Source of the DNA: a virus
Length of the DNA: 20,258 bases
Strand: one strand, 5' to 3'
Virus record (IMG/VR): IMGVR_UViG_3300022744_000114
Span: 1 to 20,258 of that record
Below the pieces are notes generated by a model, which made no database searches, was not told the DNA's origin, and saw nothing but the letters and a program-made list of their open reading frames with translations. The position numbers and the translations under genes were made by a program. Below, piece after piece: positions 1 through 7,111 of this stretch (positions within the stretch are counted from its first letter, which is position 1; every line of letters begins with the position of its first letter).

Positions 1-2
1 TG

Positions 3-2342
3 GTGCTCCGCGCCGCGGCCCTGAAGCGCGAGCACGAAGCCAAGATCGCCGAGATCAAAAAGACCTCCGATCCCGCCCTTGCCATCACCGCGTCCGCCGA
101 GGCCATGCGGATCGAGGATGACCTTGCCCGCATCACCGAAGCCCTGCATAAGACCGGCACCGAGTCCGGCCGCTCGCTCGCGGCCCGCAAACTCACGCTC
201 GACCGCGATATGTCGCTGGTGGCGGTGAAGGCCCGCGCCAAGGCCGCCAAGGGTGCCGCGCTCTCTGAGCCTGAGTCGGCCAAGTTTGCCGAACTGGCGA
301 AGAAGTTTGCCGAGGCTGAGAAGCGAATCGCCGAACTGGAAGCCCAGCGGCAGGACAAGAGCGTGGACCGCGCCATTCGGCAGTCGGGCCGGCGGATTGC
401 CCAGCATCTCAGCGCCGAGGAACGCGCGGCCAAGATCGCCGACCTTGCCAGCAGGGCCAAGGCGATGCTCAGCCGCGGCGGCCAGTACGGGCGCAGCCTG
501 GACATGCCCGGCGAGAATCCTGGCGAAGAACCGAGCAAGAAGCCAGAGCCGCCCGAGCAGGACTTCAACAAGACCATCGCGGAACTGGCGATGCACGTTG
601 CCTCTCAGCCCGGCTTCGACACGCTCGACAAGGTGGTGGCCGAACTTCAAAAGATCGTCAGCCAGGACATCACCCGGCAGACGGTCTCCGATGCGATCTA
701 TGCCGCGTCGAATCATCGCGCCAAGGTCATCGACGAGACGACCAAAAACATCCAGAACATCCGCCGCGAGGCCAAGGCCGACAAGTCGCTGCGTGACGCG
801 ATCGACGCGCTCAGTGCGCACCTCAAAGTCGGCACCATGCCCGAGCCGAAGGCCACGAGCGCGACAGAGCCGACCGAGATCATCGCGGAGTTGCACGCGA
901 TCCTTGATGCGCTGCGGAAGCAGATCAGCCAGTCCGAACCCGCACAGAAGAAGCGGCTGGAAGCCTCGTACAACCGGCTGGCTCAGCAGGCCCAGGAACT
1001 CGCCGAGGGTCGGTACGTGCCCGCGGCAGCCAAGCCCGAGCGAACCGCCGCGAGCAAGACGCTGGAACGGCTGGCCTACGAGCGCGACGAACTGCGGCGC
1101 CGGGTGCGGCAGGCGATCAACGACCTCAAACCCAAGACCCCGCTCCAGCGCGTGGGCGGCGCCGTGGGCGAGCCGATCAACCTGCTCCGCGCGGTGATGA
1201 CCAGTGCGGACTTCTCGGCGGTGCTGCGGCAGGGCGGGTTTGTCGCCGTCGGGCACCCCATTCGTGCCGCCAAGGCGATCCCCGACATGCTGAGGGCGGC
1301 ATGGTCCGAGGTCGAGGACCATCGCATCTTCATGGAAACGCTCAATCGGCCAGGTGCGGCACTTGGGGCGCGTGCCGGTCTGTATCTGGCCGACAAGCAC
1401 GGCCCTCTCAACGCCAAGGAAGAGGCGTTCATGTCGAAACTGGCCGGGAAGTTGCCGCTGGTGGCCGGCTCGGAGCGGGCGTACCACACGTTCCTGAACC
1501 GCATCCGCGCTGACGCTTTCGACCAGATGATCGACGGCCTCTGCCGAGACCGCACGCCCACTATGGCCGAGGCCAAGGCGATTGCCAACTACGTGAACGC
1601 GGCGACGGGGCGCGGCGTGCTGCCCGGCTCACTGGAACGAGCCGGCACCGCGCTCAACACCGTGTTCTTCGCGCCGCGGTACTTCGCCAGTCGCGTTCAA
1701 CTGCTGACCGGGCAGCCGATGTACGGAGGGACCGCCGCGACTCGATCGCTGATTGCCAAGGATTACGCGAGGTTCCTGGCCGGGCTTGGCGTGCTGCTCG
1801 CGCTGGGTATTCTGGCCGGCGGAACGCTTGGCACCGATCCACGAGCGAGCAACTTCCTGAAACTGAGGTTTGGAAACACCTACGTCGATCCGATGATGGG
1901 CATGTCGCAGAGCATCGTGCTCACGACGAGGCTTGCCACAGGCGAGACGAAGGGCATGACCGGAAAGGTCACGCCGCTGCGCGGACCCTGGCATCGGTAC
2001 GGCGAGCAAGACTCGGCGGGGCTGCTCTCAAACTTCATCCGGTCCAAACTGGCTCCCGTCCCCGCATCGGCCGTGAATCTGCTTCAGGGCAAGGATGCCG
2101 CGGGTCAGCCCACGGACCTGATGACCGAGGCGCGGCGCGTTGCCGTTCCTCTCTCGGTGATGGACGTGTATCAGGCGATGAAGTCTGAGGGCGTTCCAGA
2201 GGGTTCGGCGCTGGGATTGCTTGGCATCATGGGGATGGGATTGCAGACCATCGACCCAAAGAAGGCTCCCCCGCCGATCCCGCCCTACGCGCCCAGGCCC
2301 TCCGAGGAACCCGCGCTCGCCGCGCCGAACGCTGGCGGGTAG
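3..2342 (+). CDS. Large phage protein, C-terminal part (LPD38-type polyvalent protein-like), 5' partial
   Basis: The frame is open from the left edge. The GTG at 3 has no visible ribosome-binding site, so the gene almost certainly begins outside the window. About 779 residues are visible. Residues 1-160 and 270-380 are charged, Ala/Lys/Glu/Arg-rich and probably coiled coil, with a Pro/Glu linker near 170-190. The second half is more globular and contains the block NTVFFAPRYFASRVQLLTG (about 551-569), followed by one hydrophobic segment (about 590-608) and a Gly/Pro-rich tail. This C-terminal pattern resembles what I know of LPD38-type domains in phage polyvalent proteins, very large proteins packaged or injected with DNA. 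That assignment is from memory and is an inference. An internal virion protein is the main alternative. The stop TAG overlaps the next start by one base. Confidence 0.75.
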   Translation: MLRAAALKREHEAKIAEIKKTSDPALAITASAEAMRIEDDLARITEALHKTGTESGRSLAARKLTLDRDMSLVAVKARAKAAKGAALSEPESAKFAELAKKFAEAEKRIAELEAQRQDKSVDRAIRQSGRRIAQHLSAEERAAKIADLASRAKAMLSRGGQYGRSLDMPGENPGEEPSKKPEPPEQDFNKTIAELAMHVASQPGFDTLDKVVAELQKIVSQDITRQTVSDAIYAASNHRAKVIDETTKNIQNIRREAKADKSLRDAIDALSAHLKVGTMPEPKATSATEPTEIIAELHAILDALRKQISQSEPAQKKRLEASYNRLAQQAQELAEGRYVPAAAKPERTAASKTLERLAYERDELRRRVRQAINDLKPKTPLQRVGGAVGEPINLLRAVMTSADFSAVLRQGGFVAVGHPIRAAKAIPDMLRAAWSEVEDHRIFMETLNRPGAALGARAGLYLADKHGPLNAKEEAFMSKLAGKLPLVAGSERAYHTFLNRIRADAFDQMIDGLCRDRTPTMAEAKAIANYVNAATGRGVLPGSLERAGTALNTVFFAPRYFASRVQLLTGQPMYGGTAATRSLIAKDYARFLAGLGVLLALGILAGGTLGTDPRASNFLKLRFGNTYVDPMMGMSQSIVLTTRLATGETKGMTGKVTPLRGPWHRYGEQDSAGLLSNFIRSKLAPVPASAVNLLQGKDAAGQPTDLMTEARRVAVPLSVMDVYQAMKSEGVPEGSALGLLGIMGMGLQTIDPKKAPPPIPPYAPRPSEEPALAAPNAGG

Positions 2343-2680
2343 TGTTGGGCATGGCGACCTTTTTTGCGTTCTCGAAGTTGTGGGAAGGCCCGCGCCCGTG
2401 CGTCATCACCAGCGTCAACGACGACACCAGCGTAAACGCGGTTGTGACGCTCTGCCCGGTGCGCGACGAGTCCCTGGTGAATCTGACCTCGCCCCAGCAG
2501 CCGCGGTGGCATTGCGACCTTCGCGGGGTGCCGCTCATGGCAAAAACCGACAACGCGGACGCGCCGGCTCTGCGGGTTGAGCATTGGCACGATCCGGTGT
2601 TGATCGCGCTGTCAAACTCTGGTGTCGCGCTGGCGCAGAAGGAATTTGAGGTAGTGCAGTTCCAGCACCGCCAGGGCTAG
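2342..2680 (+). CDS. Hypothetical protein (112 aa)
   Basis: Unrecognised small protein. The GTG at 2342 shares a base with the previous stop (TAGTG), which suggests translational coupling. An internal ATG at 2351 would give 109 residues and is equally possible. It begins with a short hydrophobic/aromatic stretch (MATFFAFSKLW), followed by a beta-rich soluble sequence with a conserved-looking Trp-Glu-Gly-Pro near residue 15. No signal peptidase site, zinc motif or nuclease motif is visible. Its position directly after the large polyvalent-like gene suggests it belongs to the virion or late operon. Its stop lies in a CTAG palindrome that also carries the stop of the convergent minus-strand gene. 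Confidence 0.7.
   Translation: MLGMATFFAFSKLWEGPRPCVITSVNDDTSVNAVVTLCPVRDESLVNLTSPQQPRWHCDLRGVPLMAKTDNADAPALRVEHWHDPVLIALSNSGVALAQKEFEVVQFQHRQG
2677..2680. other. Shared CTAG holding both convergent stop codons
   Basis: The plus-strand gene ends in TAG at 2678-2680 and the minus-strand gene ends in TAG read from 2679-2677. The two coding regions therefore overlap by four bases, and there is no room for a separate terminator between the operons. Confidence 0.9.
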
Positions 2681-3099
2681 CCCCTGACCGCCTCCCACGC
2701 GAGGCACGCGAGTCGGATCAGGTCGTGGGCGGGGTTGCCGCTATCTGTGAGAGTGACAGGAAATCCGTCGGATTCGAGGACCATCTTCCAGTGGTCGTTC
2801 ATGCGCCAAGCGCTCCACTCCCATCGGTGCATGGTTCGGCAGTAGTATCGCTCGAATCGGCACCCCTCCGGCATCGCCGCATGCGCCGCGTCCATGCTGA
2901 GGGCGATGGGGTGGGTATCTTCGCCTTGCTTGGTGACGATGATCGTGCGTCCGGAAGCCGGACACCCGTTGTACCTCTCGTTGATCCAGCAAGTTCTTTG
3001 GAGATTACCGTCGTCTGCGATCAGCCTCCACCCCAAGCACTCCGCGAGGTGGTCGCGGCACGCTCCGGTCGAGCAGGTTCGGAAGTCGGTGGGCATCAC
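2677..3099 (-). CDS. Hypothetical phage protein, CRD/THPI/PEG family (140 aa)
   Basis: Unrecognised by name, but paralogous to the gene at 4091-4459. Both have an N-terminal CRD-x-LA-x(3)-GW segment, a central THPI followed by a D-x-A helix, and a (M/L)PEG(C/W) motif before an aromatic stretch. Here these lie near residues 14, 62 and 75. Tryptophan and cysteine are frequent. The GTG at 3099 forms a GTGA overlap with the upstream stop and sits seven bases after an AAGG. The ATG at 3096 is the alternative start. It is the last gene of the minus-strand block and ends inside the CTAG shared with the convergent operon. Probably a small accessory protein of unknown role. Confidence 0.8.
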   Translation of the reverse strand: MMPTDFRTCSTGACRDHLAECLGWRLIADDGNLQRTCWINERYNGCPASGRTIIVTKQGEDTHPIALSMDAAHAAMPEGCRFERYYCRTMHRWEWSAWRMNDHWKMVLESDGFPVTLTDSGNPAHDLIRLACLAWEAVRG

Positions 3100-4040
3100 A
3101 TACCCACCTTTCCGACGAACTTCATCGCCGCCCTGATGGCCTCGGCGTGGTCGCGTTGGCGTGCGTGAGTCAGGTCGTCGTGGATGATGTCGAGCAGGCC
3201 CTGCACGACGGTTGCCGCCTCGGCGCGGAAAGCGGTTATGGCACAGTCGTGGTCATGCCTGTTGACCCAGTATGGATACATCTGTGCCGAGCGATACGAC
3301 ACTTCGTCAGTGGTCCACACCTTCACGCTCAGATCGATGCCCGCAACGTCGGCAGGGGTTGTCGTGCTGCCGGTGCCACCCGACAAACTGATCGCCCTTG
3401 GTGTGCCCGCTCCACCAGCAGCGGAGCCGTCGCCAGCAGAGGGAGATGCGGGCGTACACGTATGCTTTGTAGCGGGACCAGAGTTCTGGGACGAGAAAGA
3501 AGGATGCGATGATGAGGGGGGCGCAGCCTGTGATGATGATGATGGCGATGATTCTGTGGGTGTCGGGCATGGTGTTCCTTGTGAGGGGGCGGAGAGGAGC
3601 ATGATGGCTTGGCTGTGTGTGATTGCTCCGTGGTACGGTCCAACCGTGTACGGAATATCCCCATCAACGTGTGTCCAACTTCGCAACACACGCATCGGCC
3701 TCCCCTGTTCATCGCACAGCGGCGAGGCGATGGCCTTCATCCGCCTGTACTCCTCGTTCCAGTGGTCGGCGGCATCACGGGCATCGGCGAGTTGCTGTTT
3801 GAGGGCGGCGATCTCCGCGTTACGTTCGGCGCAGGCCGACGCGACCTCTTGGCGGGCGAAGTCGGCGATGAGAATGTGCGGCTGTACGGGGTTCATGGGA
3901 TTGTGGCATTCTGCGTACACAACCTTCGCCCTCTCCTCCATCCCGTCATCGGCGGCGGGCTGGGCGGGCTTCATGGGCGACACCTTCGCTTCGAGTTCGT
4001 CGAGGCGCTGGATGATTTTGGCTACTGCGTCGTTCGTCAT
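3096..4040 (-). CDS. Hypothetical protein with Ser/Pro-rich middle overlapping an embedded gene (314 aa)
   Basis: The ATG at 4040 follows AGGAG at ideal spacing. Residues 1-155 look like a genuine protein: a short N-terminal helix (KIIQRLDELEAKV), then a coiled-coil segment (residues 75-105), then a globular part with WTHVDGDIPYTVGPYHG. Residues 157-245 become a low-complexity Ser/Pro/Thr/Gly tract. That tract coincides exactly with a second ORF in another frame (3307-3570). Residues 246-314 again look folded (VWTTDEVSYRSAQMYPYW, then an acidic helix). Three explanations are possible: one gene with a disordered linker, two genes joined by loss of a stop, or a C-terminal gene starting at GTG 3326 or 3320. 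Neither of those GTGs has a clear ribosome-binding site. Confidence 0.6.
   Translation of the reverse strand: MTNDAVAKIIQRLDELEAKVSPMKPAQPAADDGMEERAKVVYAECHNPMNPVQPHILIADFARQEVASACAERNAEIAALKQQLADARDAADHWNEEYRRMKAIASPLCDEQGRPMRVLRSWTHVDGDIPYTVGPYHGAITHSQAIMLLSAPSQGTPCPTPTESSPSSSSQAAPPSSSHPSFSSQNSGPATKHTCTPASPSAGDGSAAGGAGTPRAISLSGGTGSTTTPADVAGIDLSVKVWTTDEVSYRSAQMYPYWVNRHDHDCAITAFRAEAATVVQGLLDIIHDDLTHARQRDHAEAIRAAMKFVGKVGM
3307..3570 (-). CDS. Small membrane protein with C-terminal CxxC, encoded inside the 3096-4040 gene (87 aa)
   Basis: This frame is embedded in the larger ORF but looks real. It has its own AAGGA-ACACC-ATG ribosome-binding site, very like the AGGAG-AACACC-ATG of neighbouring genes. 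Residues 7-28 form one strongly hydrophobic helix (IIAIIIITGCAPLIIASFFLV). A basic, Trp- and Arg-rich tail follows (CWRRLRCWWSGH near 45-56), ending with GDQFVGWHRQHDNPCRRCG (about 59-77). Many tailed phages encode short single-span proteins with such a WW..GH...CxRCG tail, of unknown function. An inner-membrane protein with a cytoplasmic metal-binding tail is the likely topology. The reading in this frame is compositionally more protein-like than the Ser/Pro tract it overlaps. Confidence 0.72.
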   Translation of the reverse strand: MPDTHRIIAIIIITGCAPLIIASFFLVPELWSRYKAYVYARISLCWRRLRCWWSGHTKGDQFVGWHRQHDNPCRRCGHRSEREGVDH

Positions 4041-4090
4041 GGTGTTCTCCTGCGGGTCGGACTTGGAGCCGGGTGTGGGGTGCGTGTTGC

Positions 4091-4459
4091 TCACTTGATC
4101 CCTTTCTCGTGCATGACGCACGCGACTCGGAGGCGGAAGCGAGCGAGGAGTTCGGTGCTGGCTTCGGAACGGACTCGCTCGGCTGTCTGTTTGGTGACGG
4201 CTTCGCAGACATACCGTTCGCGGAATGGCTTGTCTGCCGTCGCGAACTCGGTGGTTCCTGAGTAGTTGACCCAGAACCACCACCCCTCCGGCAACTTCGC
4301 CGCCTCGTCGAGCGTGGCGGGGATGGGGTGCGTAGCGGTGCCGGGGTCGCCTTCGGACTGCTCCCACCAGTGATTGCCGACAGCAGATCGGAACGTCCAC
4401 CCGGCTTCTTTCGCCAGCCAGTCGCGGCATTCGTCGAGGTTCATGGTGTTGGGGTTCAT
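4091..4459 (-). CDS. Hypothetical phage protein, CRD/THPI/PEGW family (122 aa)
   Basis: Paralogue of the gene at 2677-3099: CRDWLAKEAGW near residue 11, THPIPATLDEAAKLPEGW near 43-60, then WFWVNY. The C-terminal half is a predicted amphipathic helix with many Arg and Glu, which the paralogue lacks. The ATG at 4459 follows AAAGG at good spacing. An internal ATG five codons later (4444) could also serve. Its function is unknown. Short proteins with a Leu-Pro-Glu-Gly-Trp core occur in phage accessory blocks, often in several copies per genome. A 50-bp gap separates it from the downstream gene at 3096-4040. Confidence 0.82.
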   Translation of the reverse strand: MNPNTMNLDECRDWLAKEAGWTFRSAVGNHWWEQSEGDPGTATHPIPATLDEAAKLPEGWWFWVNYSGTTEFATADKPFRERYVCEAVTKQTAERVRSEASTELLARFRLRVACVMHEKGIK

Positions 4460-4476
4460 GGGTTGGCCTTTCGCTT

Positions 4477-4707
4477 TCAGTATCGCGGCACTTCAAGGAT
4501 AAGATACACTCTGCGGGCAATGGTCTTTGCGCGACGGGAGGCGTTGCGATAGTAACGGTCACAATACAGCCGCCTCATGTACCCGCGCCTGCGATGCGAG
4601 TCTTTGAGTTCGTAGAGATGGCAAGTCGTCTTGATCTTGAACAACACTGTCACAGGCATCACCTCGTAGCGAATGTCGTTAACGAACGAGAGTTGATCTG
4701 CGTTCAC
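4477..4707 (-). CDS. Hypothetical basic protein (76 aa)
   Basis: A GTG at 4707 overlaps the upstream stop as GTGA and is preceded by AGGAG with seven bases between. The longer frame reaching back to 4860 is an antisense-like extension without such a site, so the short form is preferred. The protein is strongly basic and Tyr-rich. An N-terminal beta-rich half (MPVTVLFKIKTTCHLYEL) precedes a C-terminal Arg/Tyr cluster (HRRRGYMRRLYCDRYYRNASRR), compatible with nucleic-acid binding. No known family was recognised. Confidence 0.75.
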   Translation of the reverse strand: MNADQLSFVNDIRYEVMPVTVLFKIKTTCHLYELKDSHRRRGYMRRLYCDRYYRNASRRAKTIARRVYLILEVPRY

Positions 4708-5084
4708 TGTTTCACTCCTGCGACCGCGTAGGCGGCGGCGATGAGGGCGAGAAGGGACGTATCGGTGCAGAACGATGGGGCGATGCGGTCGCGGAGCGCT
4801 TCCGGTGTGCCCGGTGGTGATTCGAGTTGCACGAACTGGTTTCCGCCCGGCGTACCCCACTCCTTGATGAGGTAATCGAGCGACTTGACGTGTTCGCGGA
4901 TCGCGTCGCGGGCGAGGGCGGCGGCGTGTTCATCTAGGAGTCGGTATGCGTGTTCATTGACGTTGGGGTTGCTGCTCCAGAACTGCTTGCCGGTCACGGT
5001 GTTCATCACAGTGATGTGCGGCGATTTGCACTCCGGCACCTTGTCCAAGAGGGCGATGAGGGCTTCGCGTTCGGTGGGGGTCAC
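4704..5084 (-). CDS. Hypothetical protein (126 aa)
   Basis: The start is GTG 5084, eight bases after GGAGG, overlapping the stop of the micro-ORF at 5081-5137 as GTGA. The frame is open further upstream, but that part overlaps the end of the 227-aa gene and reads as low-complexity Pro/Glu/Ala. The protein begins TPTEREALIALLDKV, an acidic helix, followed by a beta segment (HITVMNTVTGKQFW) and long helices. It ends with a hydrophobic helix (LLALIAAAYAVAGV) that may be a weak membrane segment or a buried helix. No family was recognised. Confidence 0.75.
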   Translation of the reverse strand: MTPTEREALIALLDKVPECKSPHITVMNTVTGKQFWSSNPNVNEHAYRLLDEHAAALARDAIREHVKSLDYLIKEWGTPGGNQFVQLESPPGTPEALRDRIAPSFCTDTSLLALIAAAYAVAGVKQ

Positions 5085-5137
5085 TTGTGTTTCCTCCGCT
5101 TGGGGGTGAGGTTCACCGGCTTCGGTTGCTTCTTCAC
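5081..5137 (-). CDS. Micro-ORF encoding an 18-aa basic peptide
   Basis: Between two confident genes lies an 18-codon frame, KKQPKPVNLTPKRRKHK after the initiator. Its GTG at 5137 overlaps the upstream stop as GTGA, downstream of a purine-rich GGGAGGTGGGGA. Its own stop overlaps the next gene's GTG as GTGA. It therefore acts as a translational bridge across a 50-bp gap: ribosomes ending the 227-aa gene could translate it and be delivered to the GTG at 5084. The peptide has nine Lys/Arg of 18 residues and no acidic residue. It could bind nucleic acid or could be a leader whose translation, not its product, matters. Confidence 0.5.
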   Translation of the reverse strand: MKKQPKPVNLTPKRRKHK

Positions 5138-5817
5138 TCCCCACCTCCCTTCGCGCGGGCGGATTCGGCAAGTTCGCGGGTGGAGTAGCAGTCACGAACG
5201 TCGTAACTCTCATAGGTTGAGAATCCAGTGTCGCTCTCGAAATACGAGTAGTGGGCCATGTACTCGCAGTCTTCTGGCAACGGAAACTCTGGATCGGGTT
5301 TGGTGTCGGGATGGAGTGGCATTATTTCAAGGTGAAACGACCAGTCCTGTTGCGGGTGGAACAACTCAACTCCAGGCATGGCGATCACGCCGTCCTTAGT
5401 CACCGGCAGCGTCCCCAGCACCTTCCGCACCGCGCCGGTGTCGTCGATCACGCACCCCGGCGGTGCCTTCGGTGTGTTGAGAAGCGAAAGTAACCGATCC
5501 ACTCCGCCTTCGGACTCGTTGCGAGATGCACCCGTATGCAGACGTACGATGAATCGGCCATCTGCATCCTGAATGCCTGTTGCGTATCCGTATTCGTCTC
5601 TGTACGCGGAGAACGGTCCCGGCGGTGCCTTCGTGGACTCGCGGGGCACGAGTTCAATCACGCCCTGCGTGCGAGTGTCCGCGTCGTCGTCGCTGTCGCG
5701 GCAGTGTTCGTCGAACACTTCGGCCTCGGCGCGATAGTGGAATACGCGATAGTCGCACTCGTCGCTCGGTGGGCACGAGACGGCGTAGGCCATTGGTTCA
5801 TCGTGTCGGTCGTTCAT
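5134..5817 (-). CDS. Hypothetical acidic protein (227 aa)
   Basis: The ATG at 5817 overlaps the upstream stop as ATGA and follows GGAG. The sequence is acidic and rich in Tyr, Asp and Pro. An N-terminal segment (MAYAVSCPPSDECDYRVFHYRAE) precedes a beta-rich middle with two APPG stretches about 50 residues apart (near 65 and 120), then a Tyr/Ser/Asp-rich C-terminal part (HYSYFESDTGFSTYESYDVRD). The repeated KAPPG element suggests a duplicated half or two linkers. No catalytic motif is apparent and no family was recognised. It belongs to a chain of overlapping accessory genes. Confidence 0.8.
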   Translation of the reverse strand: MNDRHDEPMAYAVSCPPSDECDYRVFHYRAEAEVFDEHCRDSDDDADTRTQGVIELVPRESTKAPPGPFSAYRDEYGYATGIQDADGRFIVRLHTGASRNESEGGVDRLLSLLNTPKAPPGCVIDDTGAVRKVLGTLPVTKDGVIAMPGVELFHPQQDWSFHLEIMPLHPDTKPDPEFPLPEDCEYMAHYSYFESDTGFSTYESYDVRDCYSTRELAESARAKGGGE

Positions 5818-6194
5818 GGTGTTTCTCCGGGGCACTGGGCGAGGGCCTTTTCAAGTTCAGCCATTGCGTCTGATGGCCTTGGGTTGCAGAGGTTTGCGTA
5901 CTTCGCCGCCGCGTCCCTCACCGCCAGCAGTTTGGCGTTCTCGGACCGCAGCGCCCGCAGTTCGGCGAGGAGGGCGGGGGCTGATCGTTGCAGTGCGGCG
6001 ATAAACTCTCCGTCGCATTCGTTCACGGTTGACGCGGGTTCATTGGATTGCGGATTCCCAATCACCCACCCGGTTTCGCCGACGATGCACCAATATCCCC
6101 TCGGCCAGCCCTTTGGACATGGTTGGAACGTCCACTCGCCCGGTGTCGCCTCCGCCATCAACCTCTCCAACTCCTCGATGTCAACGGGCTTCAT
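5814..6194 (-). CDS. Ead/Ea22-like phage protein (126 aa)
   Basis: The ATG at 6194 overlaps the upstream stop as ATGA and follows AAGGAG. Residues 5-20 (DIEELERLMAEATPGEW) match the ATPG(E/P)W start of Ead/Ea22-like phage proteins. The family's second signature, a run like EFIAALQRSAPALLAELRALRSEN, lies near 65-90 and is probably a coiled coil. Ead/Ea22-like proteins are early accessory proteins of lambdoid and other phages, with no settled biochemical role. A related HTPGPW protein occurs at 18297-18710, so the window carries two members. The identification rests on motif recognition only. Confidence 0.8.
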   Translation of the reverse strand: MKPVDIEELERLMAEATPGEWTFQPCPKGWPRGYWCIVGETGWVIGNPQSNEPASTVNECDGEFIAALQRSAPALLAELRALRSENAKLLAVRDAAAKYANLCNPRPSDAMAELEKALAQCPGETP

Positions 6195-6796
6195 GGGAGG
6201 CTCCTTGCGTTGGTGGTGTCGGTGGCGAACTTGGCTGGCATCACGCACACGCTTGATACCGTCTCTCGCTCGCGGATGTATCGCAAAGCCGTCTGGTGTC
6301 GAGACTCACCAACCGCGTGATAGCACGACTGGACGGACATGATGAGTTCCATGTACGCGGATTCCAGCGTCGCGTGCTTGGCCTCAAGTTCGGCAATGCG
6401 TTCATTCTTCACGTCGATAGACTTCGCTCGATCTCCGAGGTCTGGTCGGTCCCTCAGTTCTCGGCAGCGGTTTCGCAGATTTTCGGCGTTGGCTTTCCAG
6501 TGCCGCACCAACCCTTCAAGTTCTTTTTTCTGGCGATCCATCGCTTCGATGAGAGACTTGTTTTCGACATTGGCCGATCGGACACGCTCTGGTAACAGAC
6601 CAAGATCGTGCCGAAGTTCTGCGATCGCGTCATTCGCTCCTTGGAGCATGTCACGCTGAGTCTGGTTCTCGGCGGTGAGTGCGTCGATGGTGGCGGCAGC
6701 CTGAACCGCCCATTCGTTGAGACGAGCAACGTCGTCTGCGTCGTAGTTGTTGAGATTGAGTTCCGGGCACGCCGTCATCGGTTGGGGTGTGGTCAT
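6191..6796 (-). CDS. Coiled-coil hypothetical protein (201 aa)
   Basis: The ATG at 6796 overlaps the upstream stop as ATGA and follows GGAG. After a short N-terminal segment (PELNLNNYDADDVARLNEW), residues 25-140 are an almost uninterrupted heptad-like run rich in Glu, Arg, Leu and Ala, interrupted by a short break near 60-70. The C-terminal part has two Cys and a basic stretch. No enzymatic motif is visible. Such proteins in phage early regions are generally uncharacterised. A structural or scaffold-like interaction role is only a guess. Confidence 0.8.
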   Translation of the reverse strand: MTTPQPMTACPELNLNNYDADDVARLNEWAVQAAATIDALTAENQTQRDMLQGANDAIAELRHDLGLLPERVRSANVENKSLIEAMDRQKKELEGLVRHWKANAENLRNRCRELRDRPDLGDRAKSIDVKNERIAELEAKHATLESAYMELIMSVQSCYHAVGESRHQTALRYIRERETVSSVCVMPAKFATDTTNARSLP

Positions 6797-7068
6797 GGGT
6801 TCTCCTTCTTCATCAGACCGAGTTCGATGGCGACGTTCCGCATGTTCTCGATGGCTGATTCGATGTGTTCAAGGTGGTAGGACGTTGATGACAGAGTGTT
6901 CATCGCCTTGCAGCAGTTACGGGCGTGGTCAAGGGAGATGATGTCGCCCGCCTTGCTCTTGTCGTAGGAATATCCGGTGGAGAGCAGTTCGAGGTCGGCA
7001 TCTGTCACTTCGACGATCATGGTGGGGTGGTATGGGTCGCGGGATTTGTCGATGGAAAGTATCTTCAT
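6793..7068 (-). CDS. Hypothetical protein (91 aa)
   Basis: Starts at ATG 7068, which follows AGGAG with five bases between. An upstream in-frame start at 7107 would run through the leader hairpin and is rejected. The protein has an N-terminal beta hairpin-like segment (MKILSIDKSRDPYHPTMIVEVTDADLELL), then helices with two adjacent Cys and a Lys-rich end. No family was recognised. It is the first gene after a 63-bp gap that contains a hairpin (7084-7111), and it is coupled by ATGA to the coiled-coil gene downstream. Confidence 0.8.
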   Translation of the reverse strand: MKILSIDKSRDPYHPTMIVEVTDADLELLSTGYSYDKSKAGDIISLDHARNCCKAMNTLSSTSYHLEHIESAIENMRNVAIELGLMKKENP

Positions 7069-7083
7069 GTGTTCTCCTGAATG

Positions 7084-7111
7084 GCCGATGCCCCCTCTCG
7101 GAAGCACCGGC
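7084..7111 (-). promoter_or_regulatory. Leader hairpin upstream of the 91-aa gene
   Basis: In the minus-strand transcript, GCCGGUGC (7111-7104) pairs with GCAUCGGC (7091-7084): eight pairs including one G-U, with a 12-base loop. The sequence CAUUCAGGAGAA follows directly and holds the ribosome-binding site. The hairpin is 15 bases from the start codon. It could modulate translation or protect a processed 5' end. There is no U-tract, so it is not an obvious intrinsic terminator. Confidence 0.5.

Noticed and set aside
3184-4098. 304-aa plus-strand frame
   Set aside because: It is antisense to the 3096-4040 gene. The minus-strand genes have good ribosome-binding sites and coupling; this frame has none.
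4704-5213. 169-aa version of the 126-aa gene
   Set aside because: The extra N-terminus overlaps the 227-aa gene and the micro-ORF. The GTG at 5084 has GGAGG and a stop overlap.
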